From Chloroflexota bacterium (lineage in GTDB: Bacteria > Chloroflexota > Dehalococcoidia > Lucifugimonadales > SAR202-VII-2), in the NCBI GenBank assembly GCA_003228115.1, contig QEVV01000002.1, positions 1 to 64,000 of the forward strand: a DNA stretch of 64,000 nucleotides, read 5' to 3'. The position numbers and the translations under genes are program-made. Below the pieces are notes generated by a model, which worked only from the letters and a program-made list of their open reading frames with translations, was not told the DNA's origin and did no database searches. The stretch's first letter is position 1. Each line of letters begins with the position of its first letter. Below are positions 36,067-44,823 of the stretch, one piece after another.

Positions 36067-36768
36067 CTAACCCAGCAGCTTCGCCCATCGTTCGAAGACG
36101 GTCCTGCCCAGAGAGTTCAGCGCCGTGAGATGCGTCTGAATCCCTTCCAAGATCTCAGCGCTGTCGACTCCGGCTGCCGTCAGCTCTTCAGGAAAGGTCT
36201 GCACCATGCCACGAATCATCTCTTCCGTGTATTCCATGTGGAAAAGGAAACCATAGGCACTTGAGCCGTAGCGAAACGCTTGAGGCGTCACAAGTTCAGT
36301 CGACGCCAGCGACACCGCATCCTTTGGCAGGTCGAACAGGTCGCCGTGCCAGAGCAGGCCGTTAAATGATGACGGGGCGTTGCTCCAAAGGGGATCAGCC
36401 TGGGCAGCATCGGTCAGCGTAACGGGGAACCAACCAATCTCCGGCTGCTCCCCCTTGGTCACGGGAGCACCCAGTGCTCCAGCCAAGAGCTGACTACCCA
36501 GACAAACTCCCAGCACCGGCTTACCCGCCTCCACTGCCTGACGCATGAGGCGCATCTCATCGCTCAGGAAAGGGTAGCGATTCTCTTCGTAGACGCCCAT
36601 CGGGCCACCCATGGCGATGAGGCCAACAGCGTCGCCCATATCGGCCGGGACTTCAGCGCCTCCGAAGGTGGGCACATATTCCGGCGTGGCCCCCACTGAT
36701 TCCAGGGCCTCAGCAATGATGCCCAGCGTCTCCACAGAGGCGTGTTGCAACACCCACACTCGCTTCAT
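36067..36768 (-). CDS. Class I glutamine amidotransferase-like protein
   Basis: A 233-residue GMP-synthase-like glutamine amidotransferase. The oxyanion strand is MGGPMGVYE, the nucleophile is in GVCLGSQLLAGALG, and the His-x-Glu pair is in FLFHMEYTEE. All three catalytic elements are intact. It has no synthetase partner nearby, so it could be a stand-alone gamma-glutamyl hydrolase or serve a partner elsewhere. The ATG at 36768 is the first codon of the conserved MKRVWVLQH strand. Confidence 0.9.
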   Translation of the reverse strand: MKRVWVLQHASVETLGIIAEALESVGATPEYVPTFGGAEVPADMGDAVGLIAMGGPMGVYEENRYPFLSDEMRLMRQAVEAGKPVLGVCLGSQLLAGALGAPVTKGEQPEIGWFPVTLTDAAQADPLWSNAPSSFNGLLWHGDLFDLPKDAVSLASTELVTPQAFRYGSSAYGFLFHMEYTEEMIRGMVQTFPEELTAAGVDSAEILEGIQTHLTALNSLGRTVFERWAKLLG

Positions 36769-37003
36769 CGCGCCAGCTCCCCCAAGACATTGTCGCCTTC
36801 CGTACTGAAGACGCGATTATAGCGCCCCGAACTGACCCATCGCGAGCAAGAGTCTCGATCAGGACACATGCGGGTAACAGGTCCAAGTGCAGTTGGTAAC
36901 AAAATGGTGACGCTTGGCAACGAGCGGCGGGCTGGGCAAGCAGTTCAATGAAGAATGCGCGGTCTCCATCCCTGATTAAAAGTATGAACTGGAACGCGAA
37001 CGC

Positions 37004-37465
37004 CTATTCGTGCGTGTGCAGCTCCACGTGCTGAAAGCGGCTCATAGGACGAGTGTCCTGTCCCTTTTCAGCCGTGATCGTGATCCGCTGCACGTACTTG
37101 ACGCTGGCGCATTCATCCACCTCGTCGGTGCCGCAGGCGGATACGTCGGGGATGAGGAACCGAATAGGGCCACCCTGAGTCGAAGGTAACGGTGCGTCGC
37201 CAAGCCGGTACACCAGCAGGGCATGATCAGCTACGGCCTCCAAGGGGATACTTGCCGCCCAGTCCTCAGCTTGCAAGGTGATGTATTTGCCGGAGTCCTG
37301 AGGCTGCGATGCGCCAACCACTGCGGAAAGCTTTACAGCGCCACCCTGCCGGCCGGGCACCAATTCAGAAACGTCTGCAATTTGGCCAGGCAAGCCAGCG
37401 AGCGCTTCAAAGCTTAGTGCCTGCGGGTTGTCCACCAGCCCGTCCACTTCAAGTCCTTGGCTCAT
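37004..37465 (-). CDS. Small sulfite-oxidase-like molybdopterin-binding protein
   Basis: A 153-residue protein that resembles part of the SUOX/YedY molybdopterin domain. It starts with VDGLVDNPQALSFEALAGLPG, typical of the N-terminal strand of that fold, and ends with RFLIPDVSACGTDEVDECASVKYVQ-type residues and RITIT. The canonical Mo-ligand Cys is not in its usual surroundings (full enzymes have about 170-200 residues in this domain). It may thus be a reduced or non-catalytic homologue. moaA and moaC lie 22 kb away. Confidence 0.7.
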   Translation of the reverse strand: MSQGLEVDGLVDNPQALSFEALAGLPGQIADVSELVPGRQGGAVKLSAVVGASQPQDSGKYITLQAEDWAASIPLEAVADHALLVYRLGDAPLPSTQGGPIRFLIPDVSACGTDEVDECASVKYVQRITITAEKGQDTRPMSRFQHVELHTHE

Positions 37466-37505
37466 CGTGCCCCCCTAACTCAGTTGTAGCCAGCTTCCCA
37501 GTAGG

Positions 37506-38363
37506 CTAGGAAGACAGCTTACCGTTAGTATGGCCTGCGGTCGACACAGCGTTCATCCTCCCGGCCACCGGAAGGACAACAGGAGTCCCCATCACCGGAT
37601 GCGTGATCACCGTAACATCCGCCCCATACACCAGCCGAACGATGTCTTCCGTAATCACCTGACCAGGGGGGCCATCTGCAAAAACGAGACCCTCATGTAA
37701 GAAGACCAAGCGGTCGCAGTACTGGGCCGCCAGCGACAGATCGTGGATGGCCATGAGCACCGAGCCCCCGCGGCTCGCCTGAGTTTGCTGCACGAGGTCC
37801 AAGACGCCCGTCTGATGGGCCAGATCGAGGTTGGCCGTCGGCTCATCCAAGAGAACCAGCGGCGCCTCTTGGACCAAAGCCCTCGCCACAAGCAGCCGCT
37901 GCCGCTCACCTCCGGATAGGTTGTCCACCCTTCGGTCCGCCAATGACAAACAGCCGGTCTCCTCCATCGCCCGTTGTGCCAGGCGAACATCGGATTCACT
38001 CTCCCATTGAAGCAAACGCATATGGGGCGTGCGGCCCATAAGCACCAGCTCCAAGGCCGTGAAGTTCCCAGGAAACACTGGGCTCTGGGGTACGACGGCG
38101 ACCATGGCCGCCCGTTCGCGAGGCGAAATCTGTGCTACGTCATGGCCATCAATGGCGATACGGCCGCTTTTTGAAACCAGAATGCCGCTGATCAAACCAA
38201 GCAGCGTCGACTTGCCAGCGCCATTGGGCCCCACCACGCCAACCACCTCACCGTGACCGACAGCCATAGTGACGCCGTTCAGGACGGGCTCGTCCTTGTA
38301 GGAGAACCGGAGATCCTGAATGGCCAGCATCGGGGCCCGGCCGTTGTTGTTCAATGCCCCCAC
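37506..38363 (-). CDS. btuD: Cobalamin/iron-siderophore-type ABC transporter ATPase
   Basis: ATPase that powers vitamin B12 uptake, 285 residues. It has Walker A GPNGAGKST, Q-loop VVPQSP, signature LSGGERQR, Walker B LVLLDEPTANLDL and the H-loop AIHDLSLA. The start is GTG 38363, which has GGAGGG 6 bases upstream and leaves one base after the permease stop. The assignment as B12 rather than siderophore transport rests on the riboswitch before the operon. It is the last gene of btuF-btuC-btuD. Confidence 0.88.
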   Translation of the reverse strand: MGALNNNGRAPMLAIQDLRFSYKDEPVLNGVTMAVGHGEVVGVVGPNGAGKSTLLGLISGILVSKSGRIAIDGHDVAQISPRERAAMVAVVPQSPVFPGNFTALELVLMGRTPHMRLLQWESESDVRLAQRAMEETGCLSLADRRVDNLSGGERQRLLVARALVQEAPLVLLDEPTANLDLAHQTGVLDLVQQTQASRGGSVLMAIHDLSLAAQYCDRLVFLHEGLVFADGPPGQVITEDIVRLVYGADVTVITHPVMGTPVVLPVAGRMNAVSTAGHTNGKLSS

Positions 38364-38364
38364 C

Positions 38365-39465
38365 TCAAACCCTCCACCGCCGCGCCCGGCGCAGCAGATA
38401 GATGAAGAACGGCGCACCGCATAGCGCCGTGATGACGCCAATGGGTATTTCCTGGGGCTGAAGCACCATACGAGCGCCTAAATCAGCCAGCACAAGGAAC
38501 CCTCCGCCTACTACCATAGCCATGGGTAGCAATGCCCGGTGATTCGGCCCCCATATGAGCCTCACAATGTGCGGGGCGATGAGGCCCACGAATAGGATGA
38601 GGCCGCTGACTGAAACCGCTGCAGCTGTCGCCAGCGAAGCCGCAACGAGGAGTACCAGGTTGGTGCGCTCGACGTTGACGCCCAATTGAGTTGCCTGCCA
38701 CCGGTCCAATTGTAGAACGTTCAATATCCGGGCGTGGGGCAGGATCACGACAGCCGCAAGAACAAAGTAAGGAACCAATATCCACACGTCTTTCCACGTT
38801 GACCCGTTGAATGTCCCCAGCAACCACCACAATATCGGCCTGACGTCCGGGCTCACGACTATCATCAAGAACGTTGTAATCGCCGAAGCCAGCGAAGCCA
38901 TGGCTACCCCGGCCAAGATAAGGACCGTAACTGGCGTTGAGCCATCGATGTGGGAAACGCCGTAGGCCACCGTTATCGCCAGCAGCCCTCCAATGAAGGC
39001 GGCGATGGGTACAAGGCTGAATCCACCGACGTACGTCGGTATTGGAGATACCAGAACCACTGTTGCTCCAAGCCCCGCGCCGGCGGCCACGCCGATGAGG
39101 TATGGGTCAGCCAGCGGATTTCGGAACACGCCCTGATAGGTAGCCCCAGCCAACCCAAGACTGGCTCCGACCATGACGGCCAGGATTACACGAGGAAAGC
39201 GTAGCTGCCACAGAATCGTCTCCCAACTTTGCGGCCAATCTCCCGTGAATTCGATTCCAGGCAGCCGGTCAAGACCAATACGGACCGCATCACCCAGGGG
39301 TATCGACACGGAACCCAAGGAAGCAGCAACCAGAGCAAGGACCACCACGACCGCCATGCCGATTAGGACACGCGGCCACGGAAACCGTAGCCCCGGCAAT
39401 GTTGCCGGAGCTACGGCTTCCACCAGAGGCTCAAGTGGACGTTCCACGATTGGCTTGACCTTCAT
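38365..39465 (-). CDS. btuC: FecCD/BtuC-family ABC transporter permease
   Basis: Inner-membrane channel of the importer, 366 residues with about ten helices. The family pattern GATYQGVFRNPLADPYLIGVAAGAG (TM2 to the conserved loop) and VGLIAPHIVRLIWGPNHR near the C-terminus are both present. A long basic and proline-rich N-terminal tail precedes TM1. It lies between the binding-protein gene (6 bases upstream) and the ATPase. Confidence 0.92.
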   Translation of the reverse strand: MKVKPIVERPLEPLVEAVAPATLPGLRFPWPRVLIGMAVVVVLALVAASLGSVSIPLGDAVRIGLDRLPGIEFTGDWPQSWETILWQLRFPRVILAVMVGASLGLAGATYQGVFRNPLADPYLIGVAAGAGLGATVVLVSPIPTYVGGFSLVPIAAFIGGLLAITVAYGVSHIDGSTPVTVLILAGVAMASLASAITTFLMIVVSPDVRPILWWLLGTFNGSTWKDVWILVPYFVLAAVVILPHARILNVLQLDRWQATQLGVNVERTNLVLLVAASLATAAAVSVSGLILFVGLIAPHIVRLIWGPNHRALLPMAMVVGGGFLVLADLGARMVLQPQEIPIGVITALCGAPFFIYLLRRARRWRV

Positions 39466-39471
39466 CGACTG

Positions 39472-40551
39472 CTAGGAAAACAGCTCTGGGTACAGAAATT
39501 CTGCCAAATGGCGCAGGCCCTCCCCGATCCTAGGACCAGGCCGGGTAAGAAGGGACGGGCTAACAGGGTGGACTCGGCCATTTTGGACCGCCGTAATGTC
39601 GCCCCAACCCGGACGAGCCGCTATCGACTCCGGCGTTTCGTCACCGTGGCCACCCAGGAAGGGAGAGTCTCCCAGAAGGATTACCTCAGGGTCCTGCTCC
39701 ACCAGGAATTCGTTTGAAAGCTGGGGGTAGGCCCCCTGAGCGCCAGCGGCGACGTTCTGGCCCTTGGCGATCGTGATCATGTCGCCTATAAAAGTGGCGG
39801 GACCAGCGGTCCACAGACCGGGATCGTCTTCATAGTACACACGAGGCCCTACGGCAACCCTGCTGACGACGCTCACGACTTCCTGTATATCCCGCTCAAC
39901 CTTGGCAGCCAGAGCAGCTGCCTCTTCCGGGCGGCCCATGAGTTGTCCGGTCATGATGATGATGTCGATTACACCCGCCAGGGTGTCCGGGGCCGGAATG
40001 AATAACGGCCGCAGGCCGACCTCCAACAGCTTTTCCTTGGGGGACTCGAAGGTGATGAACACCAGGTCCGGCGCCATGGCCACTATCGCCTCCAGGTCAG
40101 GGGCAAAGTAGTCCCCTACTGAAGGTACGTTCAGAGCCTCCGCAGGGTAGTCGGAGAAAGCGTCCCGGCCAACCACACTATCGCCAAGACCCAGGGCGAA
40201 CAAAATCTCCGTGTTGGCTGCAGAGAAGGAGACGATACGCTGTGGTGGAGCATCGAAGGTGATGGTCTCGCCAGTGCCGTCAACGATTTCGAGCGGGAAG
40301 ATGCTTGGGGTCGCCGTTGGGGCAGGCGTGGGCACTGGCGTTACAGTGGCCGTGGGCCTCGGCGCCACGGTGGGGGCTACGGTTGGAACCGAAGGCTGTG
40401 TGGCTCTCGGAATCGATGTGGCAGTAGCGGTAGGCATTGCCGTAGCAGTGGGGGCCGCCGTGGGTACAGCGGTGGGGTCGGAGCCGCAAGCAACGATCAC
40501 GAGAGCAAGCACAACCAAGGCAAGCAGTGAGAGACGTCGAACGATACGCAT
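39472..40551 (-). CDS. btuF: Cobalamin ABC transporter substrate-binding lipoprotein
   Basis: Extracytoplasmic binding protein, 359 residues. A signal peptide ends with a lipobox (VIVAC, Cys22), followed by a roughly 60-residue Thr/Pro/Ala-rich spacer that should hold the domain off the membrane. The type III binding fold starts near residue 85 (PPQRIVSFSAANTEILFALG) and includes DPEVILLGD. Thr/Pro-rich linkers of this kind are common in Chloroflexota lipoproteins. It is under the B12 riboswitch; AAGGAGAAAGG lies just before the ATG. Confidence 0.92.
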   Translation of the reverse strand: MRIVRRLSLLALVVLALVIVACGSDPTAVPTAAPTATAMPTATATSIPRATQPSVPTVAPTVAPRPTATVTPVPTPAPTATPSIFPLEIVDGTGETITFDAPPQRIVSFSAANTEILFALGLGDSVVGRDAFSDYPAEALNVPSVGDYFAPDLEAIVAMAPDLVFITFESPKEKLLEVGLRPLFIPAPDTLAGVIDIIIMTGQLMGRPEEAAALAAKVERDIQEVVSVVSRVAVGPRVYYEDDPGLWTAGPATFIGDMITIAKGQNVAAGAQGAYPQLSNEFLVEQDPEVILLGDSPFLGGHGDETPESIAARPGWGDITAVQNGRVHPVSPSLLTRPGPRIGEGLRHLAEFLYPELFS

Positions 40552-40574
40552 CCTTTCTCCTTATCGCGAGACGC

Positions 40575-40612
40575 AAAAAACCTCCTCGGGAGCCAAGCTC
40601 TACGCGAGGAGG
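40575..40612 (-). terminator. Riboswitch-controlled intrinsic terminator before btuF
   Basis: On the minus strand, CCTCCTCG (40612-40605) pairs with CGAGGAGG (40588-40581) and is followed directly by TTTTTT (40580-40575). A nested GAGC/GCTC stem fills the loop. It lies after the B12-box and 23 bases before the btuF start, which suggests control by transcription attenuation. Confidence 0.85.
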
Positions 40613-40702
40613 ATGTACGCTGCGAGAAAAGAGAGGCAGGCGGCCTGCCAAGCACAAATCTCCAGGCACTCCCCAACGCGAGGAACAGCACCCGATAACT
40701 CT

Positions 40703-40880
40703 CTAGGCAGGTCTCCTGGCTTGCGGATCATCGCCTGACCGGCGCCTTCCCGACCTCATGGTCAGTGGCATCGTGCCGTCAGCTACCCGCTCACAGTGGC
40801 GCGGCCGCGGGGGAATCTCACCCCACTTCCCTATTCTGTCCCGATGGAATCGGGACCACCCAGAAAGCGTACTTGAAGGT
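40703..40880 (-). promoter_or_regulatory. Cobalamin (adenosylcobalamin) riboswitch
   Basis: On the minus strand the core is diagnostic: AGGGAAGTGGGGTGAGATTC, then CCCCGCGGCCGCGCCACTGT, and at the 3' end the B12 box AGCCAGGAGACCTGCC (40705-40720). A P2-like stem GTCCCGAT/ATCGGGAC lies near 40840-40858. The position upstream of btuFCD, with a terminator between, fits B12-repressed expression. The outer limits are approximate. Confidence 0.95.
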
Positions 40881-40935
40881 TTTAAGGTCCAGAGTATTTC
40901 GAGGGGCACCGTAGCATTTGCCATGGTAAGCGTCA

Positions 40936-40979
40936 ATGAAAGAAGGCCCCGCCGCAGATGCGGCGGGGCCTTCTTTCAT
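40936..40979 (-). terminator. Perfect 20-bp hairpin between cupin gene and riboswitch
   Basis: Arms 40936-40955 and 40960-40979 are exact complements (inner part GGCCCCGCCGC), loop AGAT. It lies 36 bases after the cupin stop. The A/T-rich outer ends (ATGAAAG/CTTTCAT) let it stop transcription in both directions, insulating the riboswitch operon from read-through. Confidence 0.85.
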
Positions 40980-41014
40980 TTCCATATCAACGGGCGGGAA
41001 ACGTCCCTGCCCGA

Positions 41015-42151
41015 TTACCCGTCGAGGGTGGTGCCGGTGCAGGAGGGGATCATGCCCTTCATGCGGCATACCTCGCCGTTCTTGGCCAATTCAGCCTCGA
41101 ACTCCCGGTGGATCGATTCGTCTTCGTCTTCGTACTCAATCTGCCAGCCGCCCTTTTTGACGCTGACATCGGCGCCCTCAGCGCCGCTGTAAGCGCCGGG
41201 CTGGATGAACCGGCGACCGGTGAACCGAAGAGCCAGGTAACGGGCAGGCCTATTGCCGGGGTTGAAGTGCTCGTGGAACCAGTGCTCGGGCGGCACCAAG
41301 AGACTCCCAGGCTTCCAGTTGCAGCGGATACGCTCCTCGTCTTCCTCACGCCAAAGCAGCGAGTAGCCTTCGCCGTCCACAAGGATGACGTGGGCGCCTG
41401 GCCCATGATGGTGAGCTTTCTTGTATGTGCTCACCGGGAACTGGGAAATGTGGGCGCCCATGCTGTTCTGAGCAAGCTCGAAAAAGATGTTCGAGCCACC
41501 CGCGCCACGCTCTTTCCAGGAGTAGAGCTTCGTGGTAGCAGCATCAGCCACGAAGTTAGTCTGCCAGATGCGGTTCTTCCACATCTTGCCGCCGCCGCTG
41601 AAGAAGTCGTCTTCACCAGAGAAGCGGTCCTTGAAGTTGAATGGGTTGTCGTAGATGAAATCTTCGTTGTGGAACATGTTTATGACGGTGGGAAGATTCG
41701 TTACCGACATGAACCTGGCGGGCTCGGTTCCGCTTCCGTTGTGGAATTCCGACCAGGCATTCAGCGGGACAGAAAAGACCGCTCCTGTGCCCCACTCAAA
41801 GGTCTGCTTCTTCTTCTCGTCGACCCAGATCGACGCCGCACCCCGGCCTGAGAGCACGTAGATCATCTCCTCGTACATGTGCTTCTCGGGGTTGATGGAG
41901 CCGCCAGGCGGGATCTCCAGAACGTGGGTGTCGTTAACGCCACCCGTCCCCTCAAGGATAACGATCGCGCCATTGCAGCCCCGGCGAGCCCAGGGGCCTA
42001 CTTCTACTTCCTTCATGTCCTCGATGTAAAAACCTCGAACGACAGGTACATCCTGCTTCACTATCCAGTCGTCGTAGGCAACAACGTAATCCATGAACGG
42101 TGCGGTCATCGGTACTGACTCATCTTCCGGCGGTCGCGTGTGGGTTACCAC
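41015..42151 (-). CDS. Double-cupin domain protein, copy A
   Basis: A 378-residue bicupin. The first cupin holds PEKHMYEEMIYVLSGRG and the second KKAHHHGPGAHVILVDGEGYSLLW with WFHEHFN, giving His/Glu sets that could bind a metal in each half. This resembles gentisate dioxygenase-like and other ring-cleaving cupins in layout but not closely enough to assign a reaction. A second gene of the same build lies at 62242. Start could also be ATG 42109. Next to it, divergently, is a CoA-transferase gene. Confidence 0.8.
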   Translation of the reverse strand: MVTHTRPPEDESVPMTAPFMDYVVAYDDWIVKQDVPVVRGFYIEDMKEVEVGPWARRGCNGAIVILEGTGGVNDTHVLEIPPGGSINPEKHMYEEMIYVLSGRGAASIWVDEKKKQTFEWGTGAVFSVPLNAWSEFHNGSGTEPARFMSVTNLPTVINMFHNEDFIYDNPFNFKDRFSGEDDFFSGGGKMWKNRIWQTNFVADAATTKLYSWKERGAGGSNIFFELAQNSMGAHISQFPVSTYKKAHHHGPGAHVILVDGEGYSLLWREEDEERIRCNWKPGSLLVPPEHWFHEHFNPGNRPARYLALRFTGRRFIQPGAYSGAEGADVSVKKGGWQIEYEDEDESIHREFEAELAKNGEVCRMKGMIPSCTGTTLDG

Positions 42152-42306
42152 GGTAGCTCCTCCTCCATCGAATATTCCATAATCTTGGGCAAAAGCGCCG
42201 TCGATTATTCTACATCAAAGGTCCCTCCGTCGGCGAATCAGCAGCGTTGACGCCTCTCAGGGGCGTGCGTAGGATGGTCAAAATTGGCCTTGGCTGGAGG
42301 TGGAAC

Positions 42307-43515
42307 GTGGCGGGCATTATGCAGGGCGTCCGCATCTTGGAAGTGGCAACATGGGTTGCGGCCCCGAGCGCCGGTGCGGTTATGGCCGATTGGGGCGCTG
42401 AGGTCATCAAGGTGGAAAACCCAGAAGGCGGCGACGCCATCCGAGGTTTCACTTCCATCGAAGGCTTCCAGGGCGGGGACATCTGGTGGCAGTTGCTCAA
42501 TCGCGGGAAGAAGAGCATTGCCCTCAACCTGAGCACGGAAGAGGGACAAGCGGTCCTCCACCGGCTCGCCGCCGCCAGCGATGTACTGCTGACCAACCTG
42601 CAAATCGGGTTGCTGGATCGGTTTCGCCTGGACTACCAGACCCTTCACGAGGTCAACCCCCGTTTGGTCTATGGGCTGCTCACCGGCTATGGCTACGATG
42701 GCCCCGACCGGCACTTGCCCGGCTACGATTACTCGGCGTACTGGGCCCGTTCCGGCATCATGGAACACGTCAGCGAGCCGGGCCGCCCACCCCGCCCTGC
42801 CCGTCCCGGCATCGGCGACAACTCCACCTCTATGGTCATCGCAGCAGGGCTCAGTGCCGCACTGTTTCACCGAGAACGGACGGGGGAAGGCCAAGAAGTC
42901 CACTTCTCTTTGTACCATTCGGCGGTCTGGGCCATCGGCATGGATGTGCAGGCGGCACTGTCCTTCGGGGCGGAGATTCCTCATACGAATCCGGATCGGG
43001 CCCGCAACCCTCTCTGGAACGCCTACAAAACCAGCGACGACTTGTGGTTTCAGATGGTCATGCTGCAGTCGGACCGCTTCTGGCCCAGGTTCTGCGAGGC
43101 CATTGAGAGCCCTGCCCTACAGGACGACCCTAGATTCGATTCCCATGCCAACCGGGAGCAGCACTCGGAAGCGTTGGTGGCCATCATCAAGGAAGTTGTC
43201 GCCACCCGCCCGAGAGAAGAGTGGGAACAGCGCTTCAAGGACTTCAACCTCGTCGGTGGGCGAGTACAGCGGGTCATCGAAACCGTCTCCGATCCCCAAG
43301 CCCTGGCCAACGGGTTCTTCACCGAGACCGACCGCGGCGATGGCTCGGCGCTCCCCCTGGTCAGCAGTCCGGTGAAGTTCAAGCAGAATCCAACTAGCGT
43401 TCAAGGCCCCGCCCCGGAACTGGGACAAAATACGGAAGAGGTCCTCATGGATGTAGGGGCCTACGAGTGGGAGGAACTGGAACGCCTCAAAGAGCAGGGA
43501 GTGATCCCCTGGTAA
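42307..43515 (+). CDS. CaiB/BaiF (family III) CoA-transferase
   Basis: A 402-residue family III CoA-transferase that moves CoA between carboxylic acids. It has the N-terminal GVRILEVATWVAAPSAGAVMADWGAEVIKVE pattern in parts, NRGKKSIALNL, LLTNLQIGLLDRF and the C-terminal GQNTEEVL region. The catalytic aspartate, usually in a GDxxT/S loop, fits IGDNSTSM. The start is GTG 42307 with GGAGG 6 bases before. It diverges from the cupin gene and is followed by an Asp-box protein; substrate is unknown. Confidence 0.92.
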   Translation: MAGIMQGVRILEVATWVAAPSAGAVMADWGAEVIKVENPEGGDAIRGFTSIEGFQGGDIWWQLLNRGKKSIALNLSTEEGQAVLHRLAAASDVLLTNLQIGLLDRFRLDYQTLHEVNPRLVYGLLTGYGYDGPDRHLPGYDYSAYWARSGIMEHVSEPGRPPRPARPGIGDNSTSMVIAAGLSAALFHRERTGEGQEVHFSLYHSAVWAIGMDVQAALSFGAEIPHTNPDRARNPLWNAYKTSDDLWFQMVMLQSDRFWPRFCEAIESPALQDDPRFDSHANREQHSEALVAIIKEVVATRPREEWEQRFKDFNLVGGRVQRVIETVSDPQALANGFFTETDRGDGSALPLVSSPVKFKQNPTSVQGPAPELGQNTEEVLMDVGAYEWEELERLKEQGVIPW

Positions 43516-43627
43516 GGGGCAGCGTTCCATTCACCCATCCTTTACAGCCCTACGAGAAAAGAGCACAATCCCGCCAAATAGGACGTTTCGGGTAGGCAAC
43601 AACCGAAATTGCGAAAAGGAGGCTGGC

Positions 43628-44668
43628 ATGTCCGTTTCAGCAAGAATGTATCTCGGAACCAACAATGGCGTAGTGACCCTGGCCAAGAATGGCGAGTGGT
43701 CAGTCGAGAGCCGGGGACTCCAAGGCTGGTCCATCCCAAGGATCGCTGTGGACCCTTCGTCACCGAACCGCCTGTTCGCAGGCACGCTGGGCAATGGCGT
43801 CTGGCTCAGCGAGGACGCCGGGAAATCGTGGGACAAGCCTTCCTATGGCAAGAAGGGCCCGGGCAAGGTGCGTGGCATGACCCTGCACCCGGACGACCCC
43901 AACACGATCTACGTGGGCAATGAGCCCATCGACCTTTACATGAGCAAGGACGCTGGCGAGACCTGGACGACCTTCGACTCTATTTGGTCGATTCCTTCCG
44001 TCGAGTCTGTCGTTTTCCCCTCGAGAGCGATCGAGCCTCATCTGCGGGACATCGTCATCAAACCTGATGACCCCAACACCATGTACGTAGCCCTTCAGGT
44101 GGGCTACATGCTCAAAAGCGAAGATGGTGGGGCATCTTGGAGGCTGCTGGACAAAGGCCTCGACGCTGACGTCCATTCCATCGCCATGAACCCTACCAAC
44201 ACGTCCGAGATGGTCATCGCCACGGGCGGCTACCAGAGCCGCGGGGGCAAGGTCGCCGGGCGAGCACTCTACCGTAGCGAGGACGGTGGTGAGTCGTGGA
44301 GTCCAACAGCCATGGACTTCCCACACACCTACTCGGACCCGCTCATTCGCCACCCTCAAAACCCTCAGATATTGTTTGCTTCTCTGGGCTTGGGCGAGCC
44401 GCCGGAGTGGAGCCGGCCCAGCGGAGCGGAGACCATCTTCGTACGCTCCGAGGACGGCGGGAAGAGTTGGGAAGCCATCGAGGGCGCTTTGCCAACGGAC
44501 GGGAAGCTGTTCCTGGGAGCGCTTGACCTAGACGAGCAGGACAACGACCGCCTCTACGGGGCGATGCGTGGTGGAGACATGATCACCAGCACCAACGGCG
44601 GAACGACCTGGACTTCTCTGGGTGTTGAGGTGCCGCCGGTCAATCACATTAAATTGGCGAGGGCGTAG
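43628..44668 (+). CDS. Asp-box (BNR) repeat beta-propeller protein
   Basis: A 346-residue repeat protein with at least six Asp-box motifs: SEDAGKSW, SKDAGETW, SEDGGASW, SEDGGESW, SEDGGKSW and STNGGTTW. These stabilise beta-propeller blades in sialidases and related glycosidases, but the sialidase catalytic Arg triad is not evident and there is no signal peptide. It probably forms a cytosolic propeller of unknown binding or enzymatic role. AAGGAGG precedes the ATG. It may share a transcript with the CoA-transferase gene 112 bases upstream. Confidence 0.85.
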   Translation: MSVSARMYLGTNNGVVTLAKNGEWSVESRGLQGWSIPRIAVDPSSPNRLFAGTLGNGVWLSEDAGKSWDKPSYGKKGPGKVRGMTLHPDDPNTIYVGNEPIDLYMSKDAGETWTTFDSIWSIPSVESVVFPSRAIEPHLRDIVIKPDDPNTMYVALQVGYMLKSEDGGASWRLLDKGLDADVHSIAMNPTNTSEMVIATGGYQSRGGKVAGRALYRSEDGGESWSPTAMDFPHTYSDPLIRHPQNPQILFASLGLGEPPEWSRPSGAETIFVRSEDGGKSWEAIEGALPTDGKLFLGALDLDEQDNDRLYGAMRGGDMITSTNGGTTWTSLGVEVPPVNHIKLARA

Positions 44669-44772
44669 ATTCCCGGCCCTATTCCAGCAAAGAGGCGTGC
44701 CGCTAGCGTCAGAGTTCCTTGACGGCCAGGACGCCGGATTCTTTTGTGGAATGCGGCCTGCAATGAAGCTCC

Positions 44773-44810
44773 GAACCGCCCCCTTCTTTTGTAGAAGAAG
44801 GGGGCGGTTC
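44773..44810. terminator. Bidirectional terminator between convergent genes
   Basis: Perfect 16-bp stem with arms 44773-44788 (GAACCGCCCCCTTCTT) and 44795-44810, loop TTGTAG. It sits between the Asp-box gene (plus) and an amidohydrolase gene (minus), 13 bases from the latter's stop. Confidence 0.8.
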
Positions 44811-44823
44811 TCTTATTGAAGCC

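Noticed and set aside
40211-40738. Plus-strand Val/Gly/Ala-rich repetitive open frame
   Set aside because: Antisense of the Thr/Pro-rich lipoprotein linker; the repetition comes from that linker.
40958-41851. Plus-strand 297-residue open frame opposite the cupin gene
   Set aside because: Shadow of a gene with clear cupin motifs on the minus strand.
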